Below are positions 1 to 5,893 of a stretch of DNA of 5,893 bases, in pieces. The stretch spans positions 1 through 5,893 of the forward strand of contig RCNQ01000243.1 of assembly GCA_003731675.1 (NCBI GenBank). The letters run 5' to 3'. A model generated the notes under the pieces. It had not been told where the DNA came from, did not search any database, and saw only the letters and a list, made by a program, of their open reading frames with translations. Positions within the stretch are counted from its first letter, which is position 1. Each line of letters begins with the position of its first letter. Source of the stretch: Bacteroidetes/Chlorobi group bacterium ChocPot_Mid (lineage in GTDB: Bacteria; Bacteroidota; Ignavibacteria; Kapaibacteriales; UBA2268). The position numbers and the translations under genes were made by a program.

Positions 1-653
1 ATGGCGCCAAGGATCTTGGTTTTAAAGCTGTTGAGATAGACATCAGGCAGACAAAGGATGATGTTTTCGTTTTATTTCATGATGTCAATTGTCAAAGATT
101 ATTAGGTAGAAATATTAATTTGTCAGAAATAAATCATGATGAATTAAAAAAGTTCCATTTATAATTCGGTGAAGATAAAACTAAAGACCATATTTTATCA
201 TTAGAGGATTTCTTTAGAGAATATGCAGATGATTTTTACGTTTATCTCGATACAAAAACAGATGGAGAAAAAAACAAATTCGAGAAAGCTGACCAATTGG
301 TTCAGTTAATTAAACAGTTCAATTTACTTGACAAAGTTATTATTGCAAATGCTGATTTTTTGTTTTTAGCATACTTGGAATATAAATATCCTGAAGTCCT
401 GACAGCACTTGAAGGTTTCAGTAAAAAAAAGGTGTGGATATACAACCTGATACCAAAGAATTTTAAGACAGACTATCTCTCAAGTTCCTATAAGGATTTG
501 ACTGATGATGAAATTGATTGGCTTAAAGAGAATAATATGATATCCAAAAGAATTCTATATCATGTGAATTCAAAGATTATTGATAAATTTTTAAGAAAAG
601 GTATAAATATGATAATTTTTGATTATGATTCAAGTTATAAAATTACTTTTTAA
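1..653 (+). pseudogene. Glycerophosphodiester phosphodiesterase (GDPD)-like gene, 5'-truncated by window, with internal stop
   Basis: The reading frame runs from base 3 to the TAA at 651-653 and is broken once, by TAA at 162-164. The first 53 codons carry the GDPD signature: AVEIDIRQTKDD followed by VLFHD. These supply the metal-ligand Glu and Asp (codons 33-35 and 39-41) and the second catalytic His (78-80). After the stop the same frame continues with HILSLEDFF and YVYLDTK, matching the family's usual 'PtLeEvl' and 'lEiK' segments, with Asp in place of the usual metal-binding Glu. The tail ends in IIFDYDSS, a weak version of the usual 'GvDgiiTD' end. The N-terminal His-Arg and Glu-Asn motifs would lie before base 1. 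GDPD enzymes split glycerophosphodiesters into glycerol-3-phosphate and an alcohol. About 215 codons are visible, so roughly 30-40 are missing compared with a normal 230-250-residue domain. The family call is good. Whether the gene is dead, or the stop is a sequence error, cannot be decided here. The 162 codons after the stop have no obvious start signal of their own. Confidence 0.72.
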
Positions 654-1959
654 CCAACCCAACCAACAATTCAGCTAACATTCTTGCTGATTCCTTTCTT
701 TCGTATCTTTTGATATTCTCTTCAATGGGATTATAGCTCCAATTGTTCTCTTTCCATTGTTTATAATAATCTTCAATTATTTCGGCAGTCAGAAGAATTT
801 CAGATTGATGAGCAACTCTACCGCTTTGAGTTTCCTCCATTAACTTAGCTATTGCTCCATCATGAGGTGCAATGGTTATTACTGGTCTTTTAACACCAAT
901 ATATTCATAAACTTTGCCGGGAACAATTTCCTTGCTTTCCTTTGATTCGTCCACAACCAACAGCAATGCGTCGCTTTTCATCAGGTATTCAATACTTTTT
1001 TCGTGGGGTATGTAGTCAATGATTTCAATTGTTTCTTTGAAACTTGTTTTGTTGAACATATCGTGGACTTCATTACCGAAACGACCGATAAATCTTAATT
1101 TCAAATTAGCAGGATTAATTCTATTTTCCTTAATAAGTAACTCAATTGCTTCGAAAAAACTTGCAGGATTGCGTCTTCCATACATCGAGCCAGTATAAGT
1201 TATTGTGAATTTATCATTATTTATTTTTTCAACAACAGGAAAATCGGCAGAATCAAAGCCATTAGGAATATGATGGAATTTGTTTTTATTAAGTCTGGGA
1301 TATTTTCCTAGGGCATCTTTAATTATTCCTTCCCAAGCACATTCAATAGCATTCGCCTCGGTGAAGACAGATTTTTCCATCATCATGTCAATTATTTCAG
1401 GAATAAACCAACGTTTTGGAACAGATATAAATCCACGCCATGGGTCTCGGAATCCGGCAACCCAAGGGAGTCCACTTCGACGTTTGAAGTTTCTTGCTAT
1501 CAATGAACATGTGTAAGGTGGAGATGAACTGTAAATAGCATCAATTTTGTGTTCTTTTTGGATTTTTTTAATCATTTTTCCAGCTGACAAACGCCAGCCG
1601 ATACGTGCGTCAGGAATAAAGAAAGTTGCTCGAATTAGTTCAGCGATTTTTTCCTTGAATGATAGATCTTGTCCTTCTTTTTTAATCACATTAACGTCAA
1701 TTGCAGTACCGGGTTTCTTGCCTGTCAGTTTTCTGTATATGTCATAAGGTTCATAAATATGTGACCTATAAACTGGAACATCTTTGGGGATTTTATCGAG
1801 CAATGATTCATCTCTTGCAGGAAATTGTCCATTTGAAACGGTAAGAACAATGGGCTTCCAGCCAAAATCAGGCAGGTATTGTATATGCTTCAAAACTCTT
1901 TGAACACCCGGACCACCTGAGGGTGGAAAGTAATATGCTATGATTAATATATTTTTCAT
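643..1959 (-). CDS. GT-B fold glycosyltransferase, GT4 type
   Basis: A 438-residue protein, the usual length for a cytoplasmic or membrane-associated GT-B glycosyltransferase. Such enzymes transfer a sugar from a nucleotide-sugar donor onto a growing surface glycan or lipid carrier. The N-terminal domain opens with a beta strand and the acceptor-side glycine loop (residues 3-21, including YYFPPSGGPGVQR), typical of Glyco_transf_4-like domains. A second landmark is RDPW at 171-174. The C-terminal donor-binding domain begins near residue 250 (TITYTGSMYGRRNP) and carries an EX7E motif, Glu344 and Glu352 in KEIVPGKVYEY, the hallmark of retaining GT4-type enzymes. No signal peptide or clear membrane helix is seen. 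The ATG at 1957-1959 starts directly at the conserved first strand. No Shine-Dalgarno motif precedes it; the upstream is A/T-rich. It lies 16 bases after the GH20-like gene, so co-transcription is likely, and its 3' end overlaps the convergent GDPD-like gene by 11 bases. Sugar donor and acceptor cannot be read from the sequence. Confidence 0.88.
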   Translation of the reverse strand: MKNILIIAYYFPPSGGPGVQRVLKHIQYLPDFGWKPIVLTVSNGQFPARDESLLDKIPKDVPVYRSHIYEPYDIYRKLTGKKPGTAIDVNVIKKEGQDLSFKEKIAELIRATFFIPDARIGWRLSAGKMIKKIQKEHKIDAIYSSSPPYTCSLIARNFKRRSGLPWVAGFRDPWRGFISVPKRWFIPEIIDMMMEKSVFTEANAIECAWEGIIKDALGKYPRLNKNKFHHIPNGFDSADFPVVEKINNDKFTITYTGSMYGRRNPASFFEAIELLIKENRINPANLKLRFIGRFGNEVHDMFNKTSFKETIEIIDYIPHEKSIEYLMKSDALLLVVDESKESKEIVPGKVYEYIGVKRPVITIAPHDGAIAKLMEETQSGRVAHQSEILLTAEIIEDYYKQWKENNWSYNPIEENIKRYERKESARMLAELLVGLVKK

Positions 1960-1975
1960 TTCAATTTTAATTCAA

Positions 1976-2221
1976 TTAGATTTTTATTATTTTATTTATT
2001 TTAATACCAAGACATGATTTGATATATATAAAATTAATTCCTCTTGGGAGTGAAGAAGAATTGATTATAATCTTATTTCCATTTTCGGGAAATAAGTTAG
2101 TATCAATCAGAGTATTTCCGAAAATATCCGTGATAATAATTGACAGTTTTTCATTAATTGTAGATTCGATAATAATTTCTTCATCATTAAGAAGAGGATT
2201 TGGATAGACTTTAAAATATTC
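1976..2221 (-). other. T9SS type A C-terminal sorting domain
   Basis: Residues about 846-926 follow the sorting-domain pattern: VYPNP at the start (850-854), a middle strand IIITDIFGNTL where family members have a 'v.iyd..G..v' strand, then INSSSLPRGINFIYIKS matching 'idlS.L..GiYfl.i', and a Lys-rich end (INKIIKI). Such domains direct Sec-exported proteins through the type IX system. In species with A-type LPS the domain is removed and the cargo is attached to the surface glycolipid; otherwise the protein may be released. Confidence 0.87.
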
Positions 2222-4756
2222 TTGTTTAATGTTTTCAACAGGATTTGGTAATTGTCCCAGTTCAAAGTACATTTCATTCCCAAAAGGGATTTTGGTTAAC
2301 CAGTTTCTGTTATCTTTTGCAGTGAAGTAATATTGAAGGAATTTATTATCAAGTGGTAACTTCAAAGGAACATCAATTATTAATGATGTATCTAAATTTA
2401 TATCAATTTTTTTGAAATCACTTGTATTGTCCGTTCTATAATAAATAGATGCTTCAGTAAGTTTCCATCCTTTATCATATCTGTCACCTTTGAACATTAC
2501 GGGAAAAATCCAGTTACTATCGGCAACAATTATTGTTGGGGAAATTGTAGGATAATGATAAATATATGGTGCATGATTCCAACTGTATTCGGCAAATGGC
2601 TCGAGATGCGTATATTTTTGTTGCCATGTAGTATAAATCATACCTTTAAAATCAGGTGTATTTTGTGTCCACTCCTTCCAAATTCTTATATTGTTTTCAT
2701 CTTGGTCATAATATGGAGCCGAGATTTGTCTGAAACCTTTAGATGAGAAGAAATCAAGACTTTCACTATGTTTACTGCTATTCCAATTTGCAATACCGAT
2801 TTCTTTCGGAATAATATCTGCACTACCAGTCATATCGCCGTTTATAAGATAATAATCTGATTTTTTTGCATTGTGATACTCGTCGAACATATCGCTCCAA
2901 ATCCAGATATCTGCTTCGGGGTTATATTTTTTAATGATATCAGTGCATTTACCGACATTGTCGGCGAGAATTTGAGCGGGAGTCAATCCTCTCGACTGGT
3001 CGCCATAATCCCAGTTCATCACACGAATTTCATCGTGGTTCATGAAATAATAATTTGGTTTGAGAATGCTGTCAAGAATTTGGAATTGTTCTTCAAGTTT
3101 TGTGTAAACATCTGGGTCTGACATGGTAATCATTACCTGACTATCGTAAATTACAACTGTATGATAATAAGACATTAGTAAAGTATCACCATTGTGAATG
3201 TTCCCGCTTGCTTTTCTCTTGAATGTTGGAGGTTGATGCCAACTGTCGTAATCACCGCCATATCCGTGGACTCGTCCCATTTTGGAGTCATACAGGGAAT
3301 CATAATCAATACCTTCCATATAAACTAAATCGAGAAGCTGATGTGATACATTCAAAGGAGCTCCGGGACGACGGATTAAGTTTACAAATGCGACTTCCTC
3401 AAAGAGCAAATCATCCCACCAGATTTTCCCGCTTTGTGCATCCCATGTTCCCCAATAAATATTTATAGTATCATTATCTAATGAATTGAAGGTTATATCA
3501 ACTTTTCTCCAATCGGTAGTGGTTGGGACATCAATGTTTGCATAGTTAAGTGCATTACCTTTTTTTCCTAATGCCAGCATTTGAGTAATATATCCGCAGG
3601 TAAGATTTTCTGTCTTGACCCAGGCAGACATGTGATATAAGGTAAATGGATTGACTTTGACTCTTTTACTTAATCTCGCATTGGTACCTTGTCGCTGAGG
3701 GCTGTCAAAGTTGCTGAATCTTATGCTTGCCTTTCCTGAGTGTTTAATTTCGGTATCAACGAAACTTCGTACACCAGGGTCATCAATAAAGTTGAATCCT
3801 GAAAAATTATTACCGTTGTAATTTTCTAATCCTCCATTGGGTAGTGTCACATTTATATTCGGTACTAATCTTCCAGTGTCAGATTCAATAACAAATTTCT
3901 GTCCTTTCACAGGTAACCCAGATGCCCAGTTTGGGTTATGATATAAAATATCGTTTGAATATCCGAATGAAAAGACTCCACAAACCATATCTAAATATTT
4001 GTCTTTTGCAAAATCTCTTGTTGATTTTAGTGAATCGAAATAACGTTGAGGCATTTCGCTTATAAATGCCCATTTGTAATCACCAGTCAGTATTCCGTTT
4101 AGTTTCATATTGGCACAATTTGACCATATTGGTTTCAGTTTGTCAATATTTGCACCAACGAGGAAATTTGTCGGATAGTAAACCCATCGGACAGGGAAAT
4201 CAGGTGCATCAATTATTCTGAGAGGGAGGATTGATTTGTCCTTAAAAAGCTTATCTAATAATTGATAGAAAGTCAGGATTCCATAGTGCAAACCCTGTTC
4301 ATCACTTCCTGTTATAATAACTTGTCGGGGTATGATATCAAGTACATAACCTTCTTTTCCAGGATAATCTGAATTGACTGAAATTTTCTGTTCAGGGATA
4401 TTATTGATAAGTCTATTCAGTAATACATCATCGTAACCTATGGCAACACCATCAATTAAATTGTCTTTTTCTTTGAGAAAAGAATATTCAAGTGTATCAA
4501 TACTTCTTTTTCGTAATTCTCTGTTAAACTCAAATGCTTGTCTGTATGCAGGTTTATCAGGATTGAGGTATAGTTTCATAACGTTTGTTAATTTAAAAAC
4601 GGCAGAAAAATTATCTCTGATATATCCTTGCTTTGGTTGAGGGACGAGTATTGATAAAGGGTAATCAGCAAAACTATTGTTGATGAATCCAAGATTTAAG
4701 AATATCAATAAAACAATAAAATCACTTATTTTTAATAAATATTTTTCTGTTTTCAT
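1976..4756 (-). CDS. Secreted GH20-like glycoside hydrolase with carbohydrate-binding insert and T9SS sorting domain
   Basis: A 926-residue exported protein. Order of parts: signal peptide (1-30, hydrophobic core about 13-24, likely cut after SFA); a GH20b-type N-terminal domain (about 33-180) with the telltale VIITGSDEQGLHYGILTF at 146-163; a TIM-barrel-like catalytic region (about 185-735) interrupted by a CBM4/9-like jelly roll (about 305-455); a beta-rich domain (about 738-832); and a T9SS type A sorting domain (about 846-926). Catalytic clues are the adjacent Asp575-Glu576 in YYFMNHDEI, placed like the Asp-Glu pair of GH20, where Asp orients the substrate acetamido group and Glu is the acid. 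WIWSD at 618-622 and IYTTW at 707-711 resemble later GH20 barrel segments. The usual Gly-Gly before Asp-Glu is Asn-His here, so the activity may differ from classic beta-N-acetylhexosaminidase. The role is probably cleavage of hexosamine-type sugars outside the cell; the substrate is unknown. The gene sits between two glycosyltransferases, 67 bases after one and 16 before the other. The secretion assignment is firm; the GH20 assignment is good but not exact. Confidence 0.82.
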   Translation of the reverse strand: MKTEKYLLKISDFIVLLIFLNLGFINNSFADYPLSILVPQPKQGYIRDNFSAVFKLTNVMKLYLNPDKPAYRQAFEFNRELRKRSIDTLEYSFLKEKDNLIDGVAIGYDDVLLNRLINNIPEQKISVNSDYPGKEGYVLDIIPRQVIITGSDEQGLHYGILTFYQLLDKLFKDKSILPLRIIDAPDFPVRWVYYPTNFLVGANIDKLKPIWSNCANMKLNGILTGDYKWAFISEMPQRYFDSLKSTRDFAKDKYLDMVCGVFSFGYSNDILYHNPNWASGLPVKGQKFVIESDTGRLVPNINVTLPNGGLENYNGNNFSGFNFIDDPGVRSFVDTEIKHSGKASIRFSNFDSPQRQGTNARLSKRVKVNPFTLYHMSAWVKTENLTCGYITQMLALGKKGNALNYANIDVPTTTDWRKVDITFNSLDNDTINIYWGTWDAQSGKIWWDDLLFEEVAFVNLIRRPGAPLNVSHQLLDLVYMEGIDYDSLYDSKMGRVHGYGGDYDSWHQPPTFKRKASGNIHNGDTLLMSYYHTVVIYDSQVMITMSDPDVYTKLEEQFQILDSILKPNYYFMNHDEIRVMNWDYGDQSRGLTPAQILADNVGKCTDIIKKYNPEADIWIWSDMFDEYHNAKKSDYYLINGDMTGSADIIPKEIGIANWNSSKHSESLDFFSSKGFRQISAPYYDQDENNIRIWKEWTQNTPDFKGMIYTTWQQKYTHLEPFAEYSWNHAPYIYHYPTISPTIIVADSNWIFPVMFKGDRYDKGWKLTEASIYYRTDNTSDFKKIDINLDTSLIIDVPLKLPLDNKFLQYYFTAKDNRNWLTKIPFGNEMYFELGQLPNPVENIKQEYFKVYPNPLLNDEEIIIESTINEKLSIIITDIFGNTLIDTNLFPENGNKIIINSSSLPRGINFIYIKSCLGIKINKIIKI
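3391..3844 (-). other. CBM4/9-like carbohydrate-binding domain inserted in the catalytic region
   Basis: Residues about 305-455 of the GH20-like protein read as a jelly-roll binding module: NGGLENYN near the start, HSGKASIRFSN, then YHMSAWVKTEN, DWRKVDITFNS and a closing KIWWDDLLFEEV. This succession is typical of CBM4/9-like domains. It is flanked on both sides by catalytic-region sequence: HNPNWASGLPV before it, and the Asp-Glu active-site pair about 120 residues after it. It is therefore an internal insert and not a terminal module. The boundaries are estimates. Confidence 0.68.
4667..4756 (-). other. Signal peptide of the GH20-like protein
   Basis: Residues 1-30 show a Lys-rich start (MKTEKYLLK), a hydrophobic core (FIVLLIFLNLGF) and a small-residue end (SFA) before DYP. 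This fits Sec export and signal peptidase I. There is no Cys lipobox, so it is not a lipoprotein. Together with the C-terminal sorting domain it indicates Sec transport to the periplasm followed by T9SS export. Confidence 0.82.
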
Positions 4757-4823
4757 TTTTGCTGTCCAATTTTTTCAAGTGTTAATTAATTGTATAGCAA
4801 ATTAAGTTGTTTTTGGAAAATAA

Positions 4824-5717
4824 TCAAGATTTAATCTTAACTTCTTTGAAATCTTTAAATTCACCGATACGATAACCAGTCTTTTTTTCAATATTGTCAC
4901 ATAGTTTGACTAAGAAAGGTTTAGGTTTTAATTTTTTTGGGTCAAAATTTACAGTCCAGATTTTATCTCTTTCTATTTTTTCTTTCATGTAGGTAGGATG
5001 ATTGCCTTGAAAAGGAGTGAGTTCATACGCAGAGGAATAGCCGAAATCAAGCTCTTCCAGTTCATTTAGACTTAGGTTAACATGCTCTTTATAATAATTA
5101 TGTGAGTTGCGAATTTTTTTATATTGAGCTTTTGGTGGTCTGACCCAGCCATAGTGATAAACTCTGATATCGGTTTGGAGAGCAGTTAATAATTGAATTC
5201 CTTTATCTGTTTTTTTTCTGAAACCTTGAGCATCACCCCAAGAAATAACTTTTCCAGTATTTCTGAAAGCTCTTATTTCACGTCTGTACCATTGTCTGCC
5301 GACTCCAACATAATCATAGGAGCCGTAAAAATGTAAGTATTTGAAGAGTAGTGCATCAATTTCTTTGTTGCTGTTGGCAAATTCGATTTTATCAAAAGTC
5401 ATTTTTTGGTCATTTTCGTGGAAAACTTCATCTGCTTGGAGGTAAATGCACCAATCTCCTTTGCAATGTTGAAGAGCTAAATTTGTTTGTTGAGAGTAAA
5501 TCAGACCATCTTTTTTTAAATTCGGGTCCCATTCTGTTTCGATTATTTTAATTTTAGAATTTTGGATATTATTTATAACCTCAGTAGTATTATCATCGGA
5601 TTTCCCAACAGCTACAATCAGTTCATCGCATAATGGTAATAGAGAATTGATGGATTCAACAATCGGATATCCAAAAACCATTGCATTTTTTACGAAAGTG
5701 AAACCTGATATTATCAT
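4824..5717 (-). CDS. Family 2-type glycosyltransferase (GT-A fold)
   Basis: A 297-residue protein with no signal peptide or membrane segment, presumably acting at the cytoplasmic face on surface-glycan or lipid-linked precursors. The N-terminus (MIISGFTFVKNA, residues 1-12) is the first beta strand of the nucleotide-sugar fold. It is followed by CDELIVAVGKSDDNT (30-44), the second strand and loop of GT2 enzymes. The metal-site region is LQADEV at 93-98, where many GT2 enzymes have DXD; the Gln-Ala-Asp-Glu form keeps the key Asp and is a familiar variant in Bacteroidota-type sequences. Later landmarks are VYHYGWVR (187-194) and FQGNHP (236-241), the latter possibly part of acceptor binding. 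The ATG at 5715-5717 is placed right before the fold, so this start is likely; no Shine-Dalgarno motif is seen. It is the first gene of the minus-strand run, 13 bases after the T-tract of a terminator, with 67 bases before the next gene. The sugar specificity is unknown. Confidence 0.85.
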   Translation of the reverse strand: MIISGFTFVKNAMVFGYPIVESINSLLPLCDELIVAVGKSDDNTTEVINNIQNSKIKIIETEWDPNLKKDGLIYSQQTNLALQHCKGDWCIYLQADEVFHENDQKMTFDKIEFANSNKEIDALLFKYLHFYGSYDYVGVGRQWYRREIRAFRNTGKVISWGDAQGFRKKTDKGIQLLTALQTDIRVYHYGWVRPPKAQYKKIRNSHNYYKEHVNLSLNELEELDFGYSSAYELTPFQGNHPTYMKEKIERDKIWTVNFDPKKLKPKPFLVKLCDNIEKKTGYRIGEFKDFKEVKIKS

Positions 5718-5730
5718 AATATTTTTCTAT

Positions 5731-5763
5731 AAAAAAGTCACCCTTCGGCAAGCTTAGGGTGAC
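5731..5763 (-). terminator. Rho-independent terminator after the M24 peptidase gene
   Basis: Read on the minus strand, GTCACCCT (5763-5756) pairs perfectly with AGGGTGAC (5744-5737) across an 11-base loop, and is followed at once by six T residues (5736-5731). The 8-base-pair stem has five G:C pairs in very AT-rich surroundings. On the plus strand no T-tract follows the stem, so it works in the minus direction only. It lies 37 bases beyond the stop of the M24 peptidase gene and 13 bases before the start of the GT2 gene. Confidence 0.87.
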
Positions 5764-5800
5764 CAGTAATGAATTTTATAATCACAATAATTTAATTATG

Positions 5801-5893
5801 TTAAATTTCGACTAATTCTTCGGGAGCGTTTGTTAAGTGCTTACCACCATTGTTAGTAACTAAAATATTGTCTTCAATTCTCAAACCAAATTT
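5801..5893 (-). CDS. M24-family metallopeptidase (Xaa-Pro aminopeptidase-like), C-terminal fragment
   Basis: Only the last 30 codons are in the window; the rest lies beyond base 5893. The fragment reads KFGLRIEDNILVTNNGGKHL and ends in EELVEI before TAA (5803-5801). GLRIEDNILVT matches the conserved end of the pita-bread fold in aminopeptidase P and related M24 enzymes ('GiRiEd.vlVt..G...Lt'), where the Glu (codon 5875-5873) is a ligand of the dinuclear metal centre. These enzymes remove the N-terminal residue next to proline from cytoplasmic peptides. An intrinsic terminator follows, so the gene is probably a separate transcript from the glycosyltransferase genes. The family is clear from this motif; the exact subfamily is not. 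Confidence 0.83.
   Translation of the reverse strand, partial: KFGLRIEDNILVTNNGGKHLTNAPEELVEI

Noticed and set aside
1..39. The ATG at base 1 as a gene start
   Set aside because: In that frame a stop (TAG) comes after 12 codons; the coding frame is the one beginning at base 3, whose gene starts before the window.
297..653. A separate 118-residue gene on the plus strand starting at TTG 297
   Set aside because: The same frame is open back to 165 and carries GDPD-family sequence (SLEDFF, YLDTK) before this start, so it is the inner part of the interrupted GDPD-like gene.
634..654. A bidirectional terminator between the convergent genes
   Set aside because: The stem is almost all A:T with a single G:C pair and a bulge; it is too weak to call.
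2019..3468. Several plus-strand reading frames of 60-82 codons opposite the GH20-like gene, and similar ones opposite both glycosyltransferase genes
   Set aside because: They lie fully antisense to well-supported genes, show no recognisable domain, and have Cys/Ile/Phe-rich compositions typical of shadow frames.
4757..4823. A promoter for the GH20-like gene in the 67-base gap (TACAAT on the minus strand as a -10-like box)
   Set aside because: The matching -35 position (TTCCAA or TCCAAA) is poor, the gap is very AT-rich so such matches are expected by chance, and Bacteroidota-type promoters use different motifs (TTTG and TAnnTTTG), which I do not find at proper spacing.

Overview
The window looks like chromosomal DNA from a low-GC, AT-rich member of the Bacteroidota/Chlorobiota/Ignavibacteriota group. 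The strongest clue is the C-terminus of the central 926-residue protein, which reads as a type IX secretion system (T9SS) sorting domain; that system is essentially confined to this group. The lack of clear Shine-Dalgarno motifs before the three complete genes fits the same lineage. An Ignavibacteria-like source is my guess and is not shown by the sequence.

Layout from left to right: (1) Bases 1-653, plus strand, hold the 3' part of a glycerophosphodiester phosphodiesterase-like (GDPD) gene. Its 5' end lies outside the window, and one in-frame TAA at 162-164 interrupts an otherwise continuous reading frame. (2) It converges on, and overlaps by 11 bases, a minus-strand run of three genes. Read in transcription order (right to left), these are a family 2-type glycosyltransferase (5717-4824), a large secreted GH20-like glycoside hydrolase with a carbohydrate-binding-like insert and a T9SS tail (4756-1976), and a GT-B glycosyltransferase of the GT4 type (1959-643). 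Gaps of 67 and 16 bases suggest one operon. (3) An intrinsic terminator at 5731-5763 separates this run from the C-terminus of an M24-family peptidase (Xaa-Pro aminopeptidase-like), also on the minus strand and cut by the window edge.

Taken together, the three-gene unit pairs two enzymes likely to build surface or cell-envelope glycans with an exported, probably surface-attached or released enzyme that likely cuts hexosamine-containing glycans. Whether they act on the same glycan is inference. I see no mobile element, CRISPR array, tRNA or rRNA, and no stretch over 300 bases without a gene. Nothing here is clearly a new defence or mobile system. The points most worth a second look are the interrupted GDPD gene, the domain architecture of the GH20-like protein, and the terminator that ends only 13 bases before a start codon.
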